This document shows positions 25,484 to 33,822 of a stretch of 64,000 bases of DNA, one piece after another (position 1 is the stretch's first letter; every line of letters begins with the position of its first letter). Below the pieces are notes generated by a model. The model saw only the letters and a program-made list of their open reading frames with translations, was not told where the DNA came from and did no database searches. The stretch is from Pedobacter psychrodurus (GTDB taxonomy: Bacteria; Bacteroidota; Bacteroidia; Sphingobacteriales; Sphingobacteriaceae): the NCBI RefSeq assembly GCF_004331735.1, contig NZ_SJSO01000007.1, forward strand, positions 62,001 through 126,000, in the 5' to 3' direction. A program made the translations under genes and the position numbers.

Positions 25484-26860
25484 ATGAAGAAAAATAAACT
25501 CACGCTTTTCATTTTCTTAGCGCTGATTGCGGGTATTGCATTAGGCTATATTTTAAATGTCAATTCAATCGATGTCTACAACCAGAAAATACTCACCGCC
25601 GATGCGAAAGTTAAAAGTATTGAAGTAAGCATTGCAAAAACTACAGATACGAGCAGTATAGGTTACACGCAACTTAAGGCCGAGCGAAAAGCCAATGCAA
25701 AAATCAAAAAAGAAAACGAAGACATCAGGGAGAAAAAATTAGAATATTTTACCCTGTTGAGTGATATTTTCCTTCGCCTGATTAAAATGATTGTTGCGCC
25801 ACTTGTGTTTACAACTTTAGTGGTTGGTGTAGCCAAAGTAGGCGATATTAAAGCTGTAGGTAGAATTGGTGGTAAAACGTTAGGCTGGTTTTTGGCCATG
25901 TCGTTAATGTCGCTGGTGTTAGGTATGATTCTGGTGAACTTATTTGAACCTGGAAGGCACATGAAATTATCACTGCCAGATCAATTGGTGAACACGGGCA
26001 TCCAGAAAGCATCAATGAGCGTGAAAGATTTTATCGCACACGTTTTCCCGAAAAGTATTGCCGAATCGATGGCTACCAACGAAATTTTACAGATTGTGGT
26101 ATTCTCCTTATTCTTTGGCGTAGCCACCGCTGCCATCGGCGATTTAGGGCAGGTTGTGATAAAAGCATTTGATGCTATTGCGCATGTAATCTTAAAAATG
26201 ACCGGTTATGTAATGAACTTTGCGCCATTGGCTGTTTTTGGGGCAATGACCGCCATCGTGGCCAAACAAGGCTTGAACGTACTTAATACCTATGCTATAT
26301 TTATTGGCGAGTTCTATCTTGGTTTAGTGATACTTTGGGCCCTATTAATTTTCTTAGGATTTTTGGTATTGAAGAAACGTATTTTCCGTCTGGTAAACGA
26401 TATGAAAGAGCCTGCACTTTTGGCTTTTAGTACAGCAAGTAGTGAAGCGGCTTATCCCAAAACAATGATGCTGTTAGAACGTTTTGGCTGTAAAGATAAA
26501 ATTGTAAGTTTCGTACTGCCATTGGGTTATTCGTTCAATTTAGATGGTTCTATGATGTACATGACCTTTGCTTCTTTATTTATTGCACAGGCTTACGGCA
26601 TTCATTTAGGTTTCGAACAGCAAATTTCTATGCTTTTAATCCTCATGTTAACCAGTAAAGGAATTGCAGGTGTGCCAAGAGCCTCGTTGGTGGTTATTGC
26701 AGGTACTATAGCAAGTTTCAATATTCCTGAAGCAGGCTTGGCGTTGTTAATCGGTATCGATCCTTTATTGGATATGGGCCGTTCTGCAACAAATGTTGTT
26801 GGAAATAGCATCGCAACAGCAGTGGTAAGTAAGTGGGAAGGGGAGCTTAAGGAGTCCTGA
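25484..26860 (+). CDS. Dicarboxylate/amino acid:cation (H+/Na+) symporter
   Basis: The 458-residue protein belongs to the DAACS (GltP/DctA) family. It has multiple membrane segments, the MIVAPLVFTTLVVG segment, a serine-rich re-entrant loop FSTASSEAAYPKTM (hairpin 1), LPLGYSFNLDGSMMYM and the second loop SKGIAGVPRASLVVI, then DPLLDMGRSATNVVGN. These loops bind the carboxylate and cation. It imports glutamate, aspartate or C4-dicarboxylates across the inner membrane. A 50-residue polar insert after the first membrane helix (about 25-85) is longer than in E. coli GltP. The gene is monocistronic. Confidence 0.93.
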   Translation: MKKNKLTLFIFLALIAGIALGYILNVNSIDVYNQKILTADAKVKSIEVSIAKTTDTSSIGYTQLKAERKANAKIKKENEDIREKKLEYFTLLSDIFLRLIKMIVAPLVFTTLVVGVAKVGDIKAVGRIGGKTLGWFLAMSLMSLVLGMILVNLFEPGRHMKLSLPDQLVNTGIQKASMSVKDFIAHVFPKSIAESMATNEILQIVVFSLFFGVATAAIGDLGQVVIKAFDAIAHVILKMTGYVMNFAPLAVFGAMTAIVAKQGLNVLNTYAIFIGEFYLGLVILWALLIFLGFLVLKKRIFRLVNDMKEPALLAFSTASSEAAYPKTMMLLERFGCKDKIVSFVLPLGYSFNLDGSMMYMTFASLFIAQAYGIHLGFEQQISMLLILMLTSKGIAGVPRASLVVIAGTIASFNIPEAGLALLIGIDPLLDMGRSATNVVGNSIATAVVSKWEGELKES

Positions 26861-26861
26861 G

Positions 26862-26956
26862 TCTGGAGTTGGAAGTCTTGAGTCCTATTGTCTCATTCAA
26901 TCACTCAACAATTCACTCATTCAATAATTAAATATTAATTCAATAATTCAACATCA
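26862..26956. repeat. Degenerate short-period tract
   Basis: The tract contains GAGTCTGGAGTTGGAAGTCTTGAGTC-like words and then repeated CATTCAATNACTCAA-type words, ending just before the GTG start of the next gene. Many other gaps in the window hold similar tracts with different words. Confidence 0.45.
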
Positions 26957-26957
26957 A

Positions 26958-27458
26958 GTGTCAAGTAGAGGAAAAAAAATATTCTTAGCCATTACCATTA
27001 TCGTTCCGATGATCATTTATTGTTATATCTATTATAAACCGATTATTCAGAATGCACCTTTCCGCAAGGATGATTTTGTATCAATGCAGTATAGCTATGG
27101 CTTAAATGATACTTTGGAAAACACATATGATTCAAAGACTGGTGTTTACCAGTACGTAAATAATAAGGACTCTGTGGTTACTAAAAAGTTCTTTTTAAAG
27201 AGCAATGATGTGTTATACATGCATAGAAAGGCAAATGAAATCGGCCTTTGGAATTTTCCAGATACCATTGGTAAAAAAAGTGATAAATCCAGGTTGGTAC
27301 CGCGTTATGATATTACTTTCAATTATAAAAAAAAGTCGAAACACGTAACCATTTATGGCGACTTTGATGGCAATCCAAAATTACTGGATGCCGCTGTTCA
27401 AATGAGAAAAATCATTCAGGAAACCTTATTACAAGCCGAAAAAAGAAGCGGGAAGTAG
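26958..27458 (+). CDS. Membrane-anchored hypothetical protein
   Basis: The 166-residue protein starts at a GTG and has one N-terminal membrane helix (about residues 8-27) and a polar extracytoplasmic part without recognised motifs. Its C-terminus is helical and basic. No ATG precedes the membrane helix in frame, which supports the GTG; an ATG at 27009 would cut into the helix. I do not recognise the family. It stands alone behind the symporter gene, separated by a degenerate repeat tract. Confidence 0.6.
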   Translation: MSSRGKKIFLAITIIVPMIIYCYIYYKPIIQNAPFRKDDFVSMQYSYGLNDTLENTYDSKTGVYQYVNNKDSVVTKKFFLKSNDVLYMHRKANEIGLWNFPDTIGKKSDKSRLVPRYDITFNYKKKSKHVTIYGDFDGNPKLLDAAVQMRKIIQETLLQAEKRSGK

Positions 27459-27639
27459 ATAGCGTAGTCCGGAGTCGAGATTCCGAGGTCCGAAGCCAAA
27501 TTGCCTGTAAATCAGTTTAGTGTTGAGCGTTTGGTGTCAAATTAACCAATTAGCTAGCCTGGAGTTGGGAGTTTTGGATTTGGAGTCGAAGGATCTGCCA
27601 CGGAGCTTGAATAGCAAACAGGCAAATATTTAACTATTA

Positions 27640-27800
27640 GGAAATGAACGGCTTGTGGTTCTTGGAAGCCTTTAGTCCTGCCATTCGCTAATTCCGATGA
27701 AGAATCGGAACCGCTGCTGTCAGGTTTAGAAATGAAAGTTTCTACAACCAGCAACCCTAAAAATGAAAAGCTGTTTTGAGCGACTAGCCCAGGTTGAAGC
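27640..27800. repeat. Diverged copy of the composite structured repeat
   Basis: TAGTCCTGCCATTCGC, a hairpin ATTCCGATGAAGAATCGGAA, TCAGGTTTAGAAATG and CAGCAACCCTAAA recur here in the order seen in the 19.2-20.2 kb repeats. The flanking parts of this 670-nt gap (27459-27639, 27801-28055) hold GTCCGGAGTCGAG-like degenerate words and no gene. Confidence 0.55.
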
Positions 27801-28059
27801 GTTAACCTGCAGCAACGAGGTACGAGGAAGCGAAGTGTAAAAGCGTAAAACGGAAAGGACTTGGTGTTTTGCATTTGCCTTGCGCTACAATCATAAGTGT
27901 TTGCTGCAATGGACAGCAGGGCAGGTTTAGCCTAAGAATTATCGAACCATGCTTTTCGGAAAATAGAATTAATAATAGTAGTCAAATCGATCTCGAAATC
28001 CTTAAATCCTCCGAATCCTGATCCTGTATGATTTTAGTGAAAAATATTTTCGATATGTA

Positions 28060-28091
28060 TTTGTGTGTTAATTGAATTTGTTCTATATTTG
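28060..28091 (+). promoter_or_regulatory. rplU-rpmA promoter
   Basis: TTTG at 28060-28063 and TATATTTG at 28084-28091 with a 20-nt spacer match the Bacteroidota consensus. The expected leader before rplU is about 35 nt. Confidence 0.75.
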
Positions 28092-28131
28092 CACCTCGTT
28101 AAATAAAAATTAAAAAACTAATATTTAAACA

Positions 28132-28443
28132 ATGTACGCAATAGTAAATATAGCAGGGCAGCAATTTAAAGTTGCTAAAGACCAGCACCTTTTTGTACAC
28201 AGATTACAAGGAGATGAAGGCGCTAGTATTGAATTTGATAATGTATTGTTGGTTGACAACGGTGGTGCGATTACTGTAGGTGCTCCTGCAGTTAAAGGTG
28301 CTAAAGTTTCAGCTAAGATCGTATCTCATTTAAAAGGTGATAAAGTAATTATTTTCCACAAAAAACGTAGAAAAGGTTACAAAAAGAAAAATGGTCACCG
28401 CCAGTTTTTCACTAAGATTCAGATCTCTGACATCACTCTATAA
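28132..28443 (+). CDS. rplU: 50S ribosomal protein L21
   Basis: The 103-residue protein is a full-length L21. It opens with [14 protein letters not shown] and has the conserved C-terminal signature with [14 protein letters not shown], which binds 23S rRNA. It is encoded 52 nt upstream of rpmA in the usual L21-L27 pair and shares a strong promoter with it. Confidence 0.98.
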   Translation: MYAIVNIAGQQFKVAKDQHLFVHRLQGDEGASIEFDNVLLVDNGGAITVGAPAVKGAKVSAKIVSHLKGDKVIIFHKKRRKGYKKKNGHRQFFTKIQISDITL

Positions 28444-28495
28444 TTAATTGTTAACCCAATAATTCGCTTTTTAGCGAGTTACAAAATATAAAATC

Positions 28496-28924
28496 ATGGC
28501 ACACAAAAAAGGAGCCGGTAGTTCGAAAAACGGACGTGAATCGCATAGTAAGCGTTTAGGTATTAAAATTTTCGGTGGGCAATTGGCTATCGCTGGAAAC
28601 ATTTTAGTACGTCAACGTGGAACAAAACACCACCCTGATAAAGGTGTTGGTATTGGTAGAGACCACACTTTATTTGCTTTAGTTGATGGTACTGTAATTT
28701 TCAGAAAGAAACAAGATAACAAATCTTATGTTTCTATCCTTCCTATTACAGAAGCTGAAATCGAAGCAGCAGTAGCTAAAGCACCAGTTGCTAAAAAAGC
28801 GGTTGCAAAGAAAGAAGTTGTAGCTGAAGAGGTTGTTGAAGCAGCACCAGTTGCTAAAAAAGCACCTGCTAAAAAAGCAGCTAAAAAAGACGAAACTACT
28901 GAAGAAGCTGCACCTGCAGAATAA
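28496..28924 (+). CDS. rpmA: 50S ribosomal protein L27 with Ala/Lys-rich C-terminal extension
   Basis: Residues 1 to about 85 are a typical L27 ([16 protein letters not shown], GKxFGGQ-like core, [24 protein letters not shown]), located at the peptidyl-transferase centre. The protein continues for about 55 residues, to 142, with a low-complexity tail of [10 protein letters not shown] and EEVVEA units, which ordinary L27 (about 85-90 residues) lacks. The reading frame is clean and the codon usage matches. The tail looks like the basic/acidic tails of histone-H1-like proteins and is probably disordered. Confidence 0.95.
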   Translation: MAHKKGAGSSKNGRESHSKRLGIKIFGGQLAIAGNILVRQRGTKHHPDKGVGIGRDHTLFALVDGTVIFRKKQDNKSYVSILPITEAEIEAAVAKAPVAKKAVAKKEVVAEEVVEAAPVAKKAPAKKAAKKDETTEEAAPAE

Positions 28925-28945
28925 TTGGTAACAAAGTTATAAAGG

Positions 28946-28976
28946 AAAGTCCTGATGCAAATCGGGACTTTTTTTG
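28946..28976 (+). terminator. rplU-rpmA terminator
   Basis: AAAGTCCTGAT pairs with ATCGGGACTTT (one G-T pair) around a GCAA loop, followed by a T-run. It lies 22 nt after the rpmA stop codon. Confidence 0.85.
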
Positions 28977-29107
28977 TTTAGAGGGATTTAGTAGTTCATT
29001 TATCATTGGTTCATTTGTAAGTTGGTTAAGCGGTTAATTGGCTCCAACACCAAACTATCTAACAACCCTTCGACTCCGCTACCATTGACAGGCTCCAATA
29101 GAATGGC

Positions 29108-29203
29108 CGTCATCTCGACTGTAGCGCAGCGAAATGGAGAGATCTTTGTAGCAAGTTATTGAATCAAATTTAAAAGATTTCTCCACTGCGGTCGAAATGA
29201 CGA
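29108..29203. repeat. Long palindromic repeat CGTCATCTCGAC...GTCGAAATGACG
   Basis: Arms of about 40 bp with GCGCAGCGAAATGGAGAGAT and ATTTCTCCACTGCGGTCG surround a 20-30 nt centre. Related full copies lie at 42319 and 53140 and half copies at 30477 and 41781. With the block at 29236 it fills the 470-nt gap between rpmA and the next gene. Confidence 0.7.
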
Positions 29204-29235
29204 TACTTCTAGACCATTCACCTTCTTTATCTATT

Positions 29236-29272
29236 TGTCATTCATATTGATTTTTATAAAATTAAATTATCC
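29236..29272 (-). repeat. Inverted partial copy of the 7915/30250 composite repeat
   Basis: The complement of this block reads GATAATTTAATTTTATAAAAATCAATATGAATGA-like sequence and matches the AT-rich first block of the repeats at 7915 and 30250, with a few mismatches. The hairpin part is absent. Confidence 0.5.
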
Positions 29273-29396
29273 CTCAGGGTGACATATCGAGGGGAAATCG
29301 GCTAATCGACTCCGGACTCAACTGTTAAACCATGTTAAATAACAAAAATTAACATTTCTCCGATTTAGATTTGACTATTGATTTAAAACAATTCAA

Positions 29397-30224
29397 ATGA
29401 ATTTGAAGAGAATATCTTTATTAATCCCACTACTTATTTCTGGTCGGTTGTTGCACGCACAAGATGTAGAAGAAAATATCCGCATGGTGAAACCATTTAA
29501 GGCCGATGGCATATCGAACGAGTGGAACGAAACGCTTAACCAGTACAACGATGCCACCAAACTGGCTTTTGCTTTGGCCAATGATGACAAAAACTTGTAC
29601 ATCATTATCGAGTCGTTAGATCCCCAAACTACTTTTAGTGTGCTAAGGGGTGGTATTACCTTAAACATTAATACTGAGGGTAAAAAGAAAGATGGTATGA
29701 AGTTAACCTTTCCTTTGATGGAAAGACCGCCAATGCCAAAAGAAGGAGAAGAGCATCATGATCATGCTCCTTTATCACCTGATAAAGATAACGAGCTGCA
29801 CGATCCCGCTGCGATGAATAAAAGTATCCGAGTTTCGGGATTTAAAAATATTGCTGATGGTGAGTTGCCAGCAATGAATCAGGACGGTATTGAGACCGGA
29901 ATGAGCATTCATTCCAATAGAGATCTTATTTACGAATTAAGCATTCCATTAGCGCAATTACAGGTAGGATTAGACCTTAAAAAGCCGTTGGTTTACAATA
30001 TCAAAATTAATGAACCGAATAAATCTGGCTTCAAAAGGGAAGGTAGGACTGAAGGTGCAGGTGGTGGTAAAGACAGATCGGGCGGAAGAGGTGGAATGGG
30101 AGGCGGCCGTGGCGGTATGGGCGGTGGAAGAATGGGTGGTGGCGGCCAACGACCATCAGAAGGCGGCGAACCGGCAGCTAAATCTTCTGATTTTTGGATT
30201 AAATATAAATTGGTAAAGGCTTAA
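29397..30224 (+). CDS. Secreted protein with CBM9/DOMON-like domain and Gly/Arg/Met-rich region
   Basis: The 275-residue protein has a signal peptide ending LLHAQ (residue 22). A beta-rich domain follows, opening FKADGISNEWNE and AFALANDDKNLYIIIE, the pattern of CBM9-like/DOMON sugar- or redox-associated domains. A His/acidic linker (GEEHHDHAPLSP) could bind metal. From about 215 to 262 the sequence is a low-complexity GGRGGMGGGRGG-type region before a short folded end. The function is unknown. It is a single gene flanked on both sides by long palindromic repeats. Confidence 0.7.
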   Translation: MNLKRISLLIPLLISGRLLHAQDVEENIRMVKPFKADGISNEWNETLNQYNDATKLAFALANDDKNLYIIIESLDPQTTFSVLRGGITLNINTEGKKKDGMKLTFPLMERPPMPKEGEEHHDHAPLSPDKDNELHDPAAMNKSIRVSGFKNIADGELPAMNQDGIETGMSIHSNRDLIYELSIPLAQLQVGLDLKKPLVYNIKINEPNKSGFKREGRTEGAGGGKDRSGGRGGMGGGRGGMGGGRMGGGGQRPSEGGEPAAKSSDFWIKYKLVKA

Positions 30225-30249
30225 GCTAGGATATATAAGTCATTTCGAG

Positions 30250-30447
30250 AGATAATTTATTGTATAAAAATCAATATAAATGACAGGAGAATTTTAAGGA
30301 AATACATCTCCTCCAAGTATCGTCATTGCGAGAAGGCTATTTCAGCCGACGAAGCAATCTTTATAGGATGGATCACTAGCATAAAAGATTGCTTCGTCGT
30401 TCCTCCTCAGCAATGACGACCTTTCTATGGAAGTCTGTCAATGGTAG
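30250..30447 (+). repeat. Composite intergenic repeat, copy 2
   Basis: It has the same AT block (GATAATTTATTGTATAAAAA), CGTCATTGCGAGAAGG / AAGCAATCTT hairpin with arms closing at AGCAATGACGAC, and the GTCTGTCAATGGTAG tail as the copy at 7915-8113. Here it is not enclosed by terminal inverted repeats. Confidence 0.7.
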
Positions 30448-30476
30448 CGAAGAGCAACGAAGCCGAGAACCAGGAA

Positions 30477-30552
30477 GTGCTCGGCGAAGCTAAATCTATA
30501 TTCAAAGATCTCTCTCCCGAAAGTTCGGGACTGCGCTTCAGTCGAGATGACG
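30477..30552. repeat. Half copy of the TCGAAATGACG palindrome family
   Basis: AGATCTCTCTCCCGAAAGTT and CTGCGCTTCAGTCGAGATGA match one arm of the long palindromes at 29108, 42319 and 53140, with an added CCCGAAAGTTCGGG hairpin. It ends a few bases from the stop codon of the polyprenyl synthetase gene. Confidence 0.55.
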
Positions 30553-30559
30553 ATATACT

Positions 30560-31534
30560 TTAATACTCTCTAGCCATCAATTGATCGGTAAGCGTTAATA
30601 GATTTGCTTTTCGCTCATCGCTCACATTAATCTGGGCAAATACGGCTAAGGCTTTGTTTAGGTAGTTATTCATGCTCGCCTTGGCAATGTCCTGAATATC
30701 TAAAGTATCATAAACCTGACGTACGGTATCTACCTTTTCCTGTGCATTAAATTCTTTATATGCGGTCCAGGTATCTAATGATGCCCTGGTTTCTCCATCG
30801 GCAAGTTCGAAAGCTTTTAATAGAAGAAAGGTTTTTTTGTTGGCAATAATATCTCCACCAACTTGTTTTCCGAATTTCTCAGGATCAGCATAGACATCTA
30901 AAATATCATCCTGCAGTTGGAAAGCAATGCCGATATTCTCGCCAAACTGATAGATTAAGTCGGCATCTTTCTCTGAAGCTCCGGCTATAATGGCACCAAG
31001 TTTTAAGGCACCACCCAAAAGCACTGCAGTTTTTAATCTGATCATGTTGATGTATTCTTCAATACTTACATCGTCACGGCCTTCAAATTCCATATCCAAT
31101 TGCTGGCCTTCGCAAACACCTTGAGCCGTTGCATTAAAGGTATTTAATACGGGGCCGAGAAAGGCTGGGTTAACCTTCGCAAGGTTTTTATTTGCTTCAA
31201 CCATCATTACATCACCGCTTAAAATGGCAATATTGGTGCTCCATTTTTCATGCACAGTGGCTTTCCCCCTGCGAAGTGGTGCATTGTCCATAATGTCGTC
31301 ATGAACGAGCGTAAAATTATGAAAAACCTCAATAGCCATAGCGGCATGGATCGATTCATTGGCATCTTCACCAAACAACTCTGTCGCCATTAAAACCAAT
31401 AGTGGTCTTACCCGTTTCCCACCAAGATTAATAATATAAGTAATGGGATCGTAAAGCTGTTTAGGATGATCCGGAAACTTTAAATTTTGTATTGCAGTAT
31501 CTAAAATTTGTTGTAATTCTTCTGTAGTATGCAT
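30560..31534 (-). CDS. Polyprenyl (farnesyl/geranylgeranyl-type) diphosphate synthase
   Basis: The 324-residue protein is a trans-prenyltransferase with both aspartate-rich motifs, DDIMD (79-83) and DDILD (209-213), and the GGKRVRP substrate-binding segment. It condenses isopentenyl diphosphate with allylic diphosphates to make the precursors of quinones or other isoprenoids. The chain length cannot be set from sequence alone. The frame extends 12 residues further (to 31570), but MHTTEEL at 31534 fits the family start. It follows rnr after 47 nt and may be co-transcribed with it. Confidence 0.92.
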   Translation of the reverse strand: MHTTEELQQILDTAIQNLKFPDHPKQLYDPITYIINLGGKRVRPLLVLMATELFGEDANESIHAAMAIEVFHNFTLVHDDIMDNAPLRRGKATVHEKWSTNIAILSGDVMMVEANKNLAKVNPAFLGPVLNTFNATAQGVCEGQQLDMEFEGRDDVSIEEYINMIRLKTAVLLGGALKLGAIIAGASEKDADLIYQFGENIGIAFQLQDDILDVYADPEKFGKQVGGDIIANKKTFLLLKAFELADGETRASLDTWTAYKEFNAQEKVDTVRQVYDTLDIQDIAKASMNNYLNKALAVFAQINVSDERKANLLTLTDQLMAREY

Positions 31535-31581
31535 TGTACTTATTGCGTAAACACTGTGTTTAAGGCACAATTTTAAATTTT

Positions 31582-33714
31582 TTAATCTGGAATTAAGGTG
31601 AAATCAATTTGGCGTTTAGAAAGATCTACTTTTTTCACCCTGATCATCACTTCATCCCCCAGTTGGTATTTTTTCTTTTTGCGTTGGCCTACAATGCAGT
31701 AATTTTTCTCATCAAGTACATAAAAATCATCAGATATATCCCTTAAACGAATCATGCCTTCACATTTATTCTCTTCAATCTCTACATACATGCCCCACTC
31801 GGTAACACCCGAAATAATACCTTTGTACTCCGTACCGATATTGTTTTCTAAGTATTCGGCCTGTTTGTATTTAATGGAAGCACGTTCGGCATCTGCTGCT
31901 CTTTTCTCCATTGCTGAAGAATGTACAGAGGCCACTTCGTAAAATTCCATATCGGCCGATTTTCCTCCATCTAAATAGGTCTGTAAAAGCCTGTGTGCCA
32001 TCACATCAGGATAACGGCGGATAGGGGAAGTAAAGTGCGTGTAATATTCAAAAGCCAAGCCATAATGACTGGTTTTTTTAGTCGAATAAATTGCTTTAGC
32101 CATTGATCTGATCGCCAGCGACGTTAGAATATTCTGTTCTTTCTTGCCTTCTACATCGGCCATTAAATTGTTCAGTGATTTGGCAATTTCTTTATCCGAT
32201 TTGGTATTGATTTTATAACCGAAACGGGAAGCGAAAGTTGCAAAAGTATTTAAGGTTTCCATGTTTGGCGAATCATGCACACGATAAACAAAGGTCAGTT
32301 TGTCTTTCCCCTTAGTTTTCTTGGCTATAAACTCGGCAACTTTACGGTTGGCCAAAAGCATGTAATCTTCAATCAGTTTATGGGCATCTTTACGCTCTTT
32401 TACATAAACACCAATGGGCTTGCCCGAATCATCAAGTTTGAATTTAACTTCTGTACTTTCGAAACTGATGGCGCCGTTTTTAAATTTACGGTCGCGAAGG
32501 ATGTAGGCCAATTCGTTCAGTTTCAGGATTTCTTTTGCATAATCACCTTCTTTATTCTCAATTACTTCCTGCGCTTCTTCGTAGCTGAATCTCCTGTCGG
32601 AGTGGATCACCGTTCTACCATACCATTCAGATTGGATATTGGCTTGTTCATCCAGTTCAAAAACGGCTGCAAAACACAATTTATCTTCATGTGGACGTAA
32701 TGAACATACACCATTACTTAAACGTTCTGGTAGCATGGGAATTACGCGGTCTACCAGGTAAACCGAGGTGGCACGGCTATAGGCTTCTTTATCTAAGTCA
32801 GTTCCCTGGATTACATAATGTGAAACATCAGCAATGTGGACACCAATTTCATGGTTTCCATTTGGTAATTTTTGATAAGAAATGGCATCATCGAAATCTT
32901 TCGCATCAGCCGGATCTATTGTAAAGGTTAGTACGTTTCTAAAATCTTTTCTTTTCGCAATTTCAGCTGCTGGGATTTCTTCAGGAATGGCATTGGCTTC
33001 GCGTTCTACCTGGGGAGGAAACTCCAAAGGAAAACCATACTGCGCTAAAATTGCATTCATTTCGGTATTGTTCTCGCCCTGATTACCCAGTACGTGCTTA
33101 ACGATACCAATTGGATTCTTGGCACTTTCTGGCCAGTCAGATAAGGTTACCAATACGCGTTGACCATTTTTGGCTTCGTGGATATCGGCCAGAGGAACAA
33201 AAATATCGTGCATCATTTTTTTGTCGTCAGCGATTACGAAGGCAAAACGATCTGATATCTTGATTACACCTGTGAAATCTGATTTTGCCCTTTTGATGAT
33301 TTCGACAACTTCGCCATCGTTTTTACGACCGCTTTTCTTTGCGAAAACATAAGCCTTTACGGTATCGCCATGCAATGCATTTTTAAGTTTTCGTGGTGCC
33401 ACAAAAACATCTTTCTCAAACTCATCTTCCGGAACGATATAAGCTGAACCATCGGCAGTCATATCAACCGTTCCGATAATAAAGTTTTGCAGCTCTTTGA
33501 GTTTAAATTTACCTTTTTCTGGTTCTAGGAAAATTCCTGCACTTTTCCCTTCTTTTAAGATCTCGAGAATGGTTTCCCTCGATTCTTGATCGTTCAAATT
33601 TAATTTGGCCGAAACCTGCTTGTAATTAAGCAGCTGATTACTGTTTTTTTCAAAAACATCACTAACCAATTGATTCAGAACCAATTTTATATTTGCCGAT
33701 TTTTTCTTTGCCAT
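31582..33714 (-). CDS. rnr: Ribonuclease R (3'-5' exoribonuclease)
   Basis: The 710-residue protein has an N-terminal winged-helix-like part, two cold-shock OB domains (about 65-210), the RNB catalytic domain with TFTIDPADAKDFDDAISYQ (metal-binding Asp residues) and the later TSPIRRYPDVMAHRLL, and a C-terminal S1 domain (GIISGVTEWGMYVEIEE). RNase R degrades structured RNA processively in the cytoplasm. The length is typical. A near-consensus TATCTTCG on its strand at about 33738-33745 may be its promoter. Confidence 0.96.
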   Translation of the reverse strand: MAKKKSANIKLVLNQLVSDVFEKNSNQLLNYKQVSAKLNLNDQESRETILEILKEGKSAGIFLEPEKGKFKLKELQNFIIGTVDMTADGSAYIVPEDEFEKDVFVAPRKLKNALHGDTVKAYVFAKKSGRKNDGEVVEIIKRAKSDFTGVIKISDRFAFVIADDKKMMHDIFVPLADIHEAKNGQRVLVTLSDWPESAKNPIGIVKHVLGNQGENNTEMNAILAQYGFPLEFPPQVEREANAIPEEIPAAEIAKRKDFRNVLTFTIDPADAKDFDDAISYQKLPNGNHEIGVHIADVSHYVIQGTDLDKEAYSRATSVYLVDRVIPMLPERLSNGVCSLRPHEDKLCFAAVFELDEQANIQSEWYGRTVIHSDRRFSYEEAQEVIENKEGDYAKEILKLNELAYILRDRKFKNGAISFESTEVKFKLDDSGKPIGVYVKERKDAHKLIEDYMLLANRKVAEFIAKKTKGKDKLTFVYRVHDSPNMETLNTFATFASRFGYKINTKSDKEIAKSLNNLMADVEGKKEQNILTSLAIRSMAKAIYSTKKTSHYGLAFEYYTHFTSPIRRYPDVMAHRLLQTYLDGGKSADMEFYEVASVHSSAMEKRAADAERASIKYKQAEYLENNIGTEYKGIISGVTEWGMYVEIEENKCEGMIRLRDISDDFYVLDEKNYCIVGQRKKKKYQLGDEVMIRVKKVDLSKRQIDFTLIPD

Positions 33715-33822
33715 ATGCTAAACTGAATTTATCGAAGATACAGAAAAGATGCTCAGGATGGAAAATATAGGGGACAATATGTAAAATGGATGATGTAAAA
33801 CACAAATCTTTATGTCCTATTG

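Noticed and set aside
27554..27874. 106-codon minus-strand open frame
   Set aside because: It overlaps a diverged structured repeat and the GTCCGGAGTC tract; no domain pattern.
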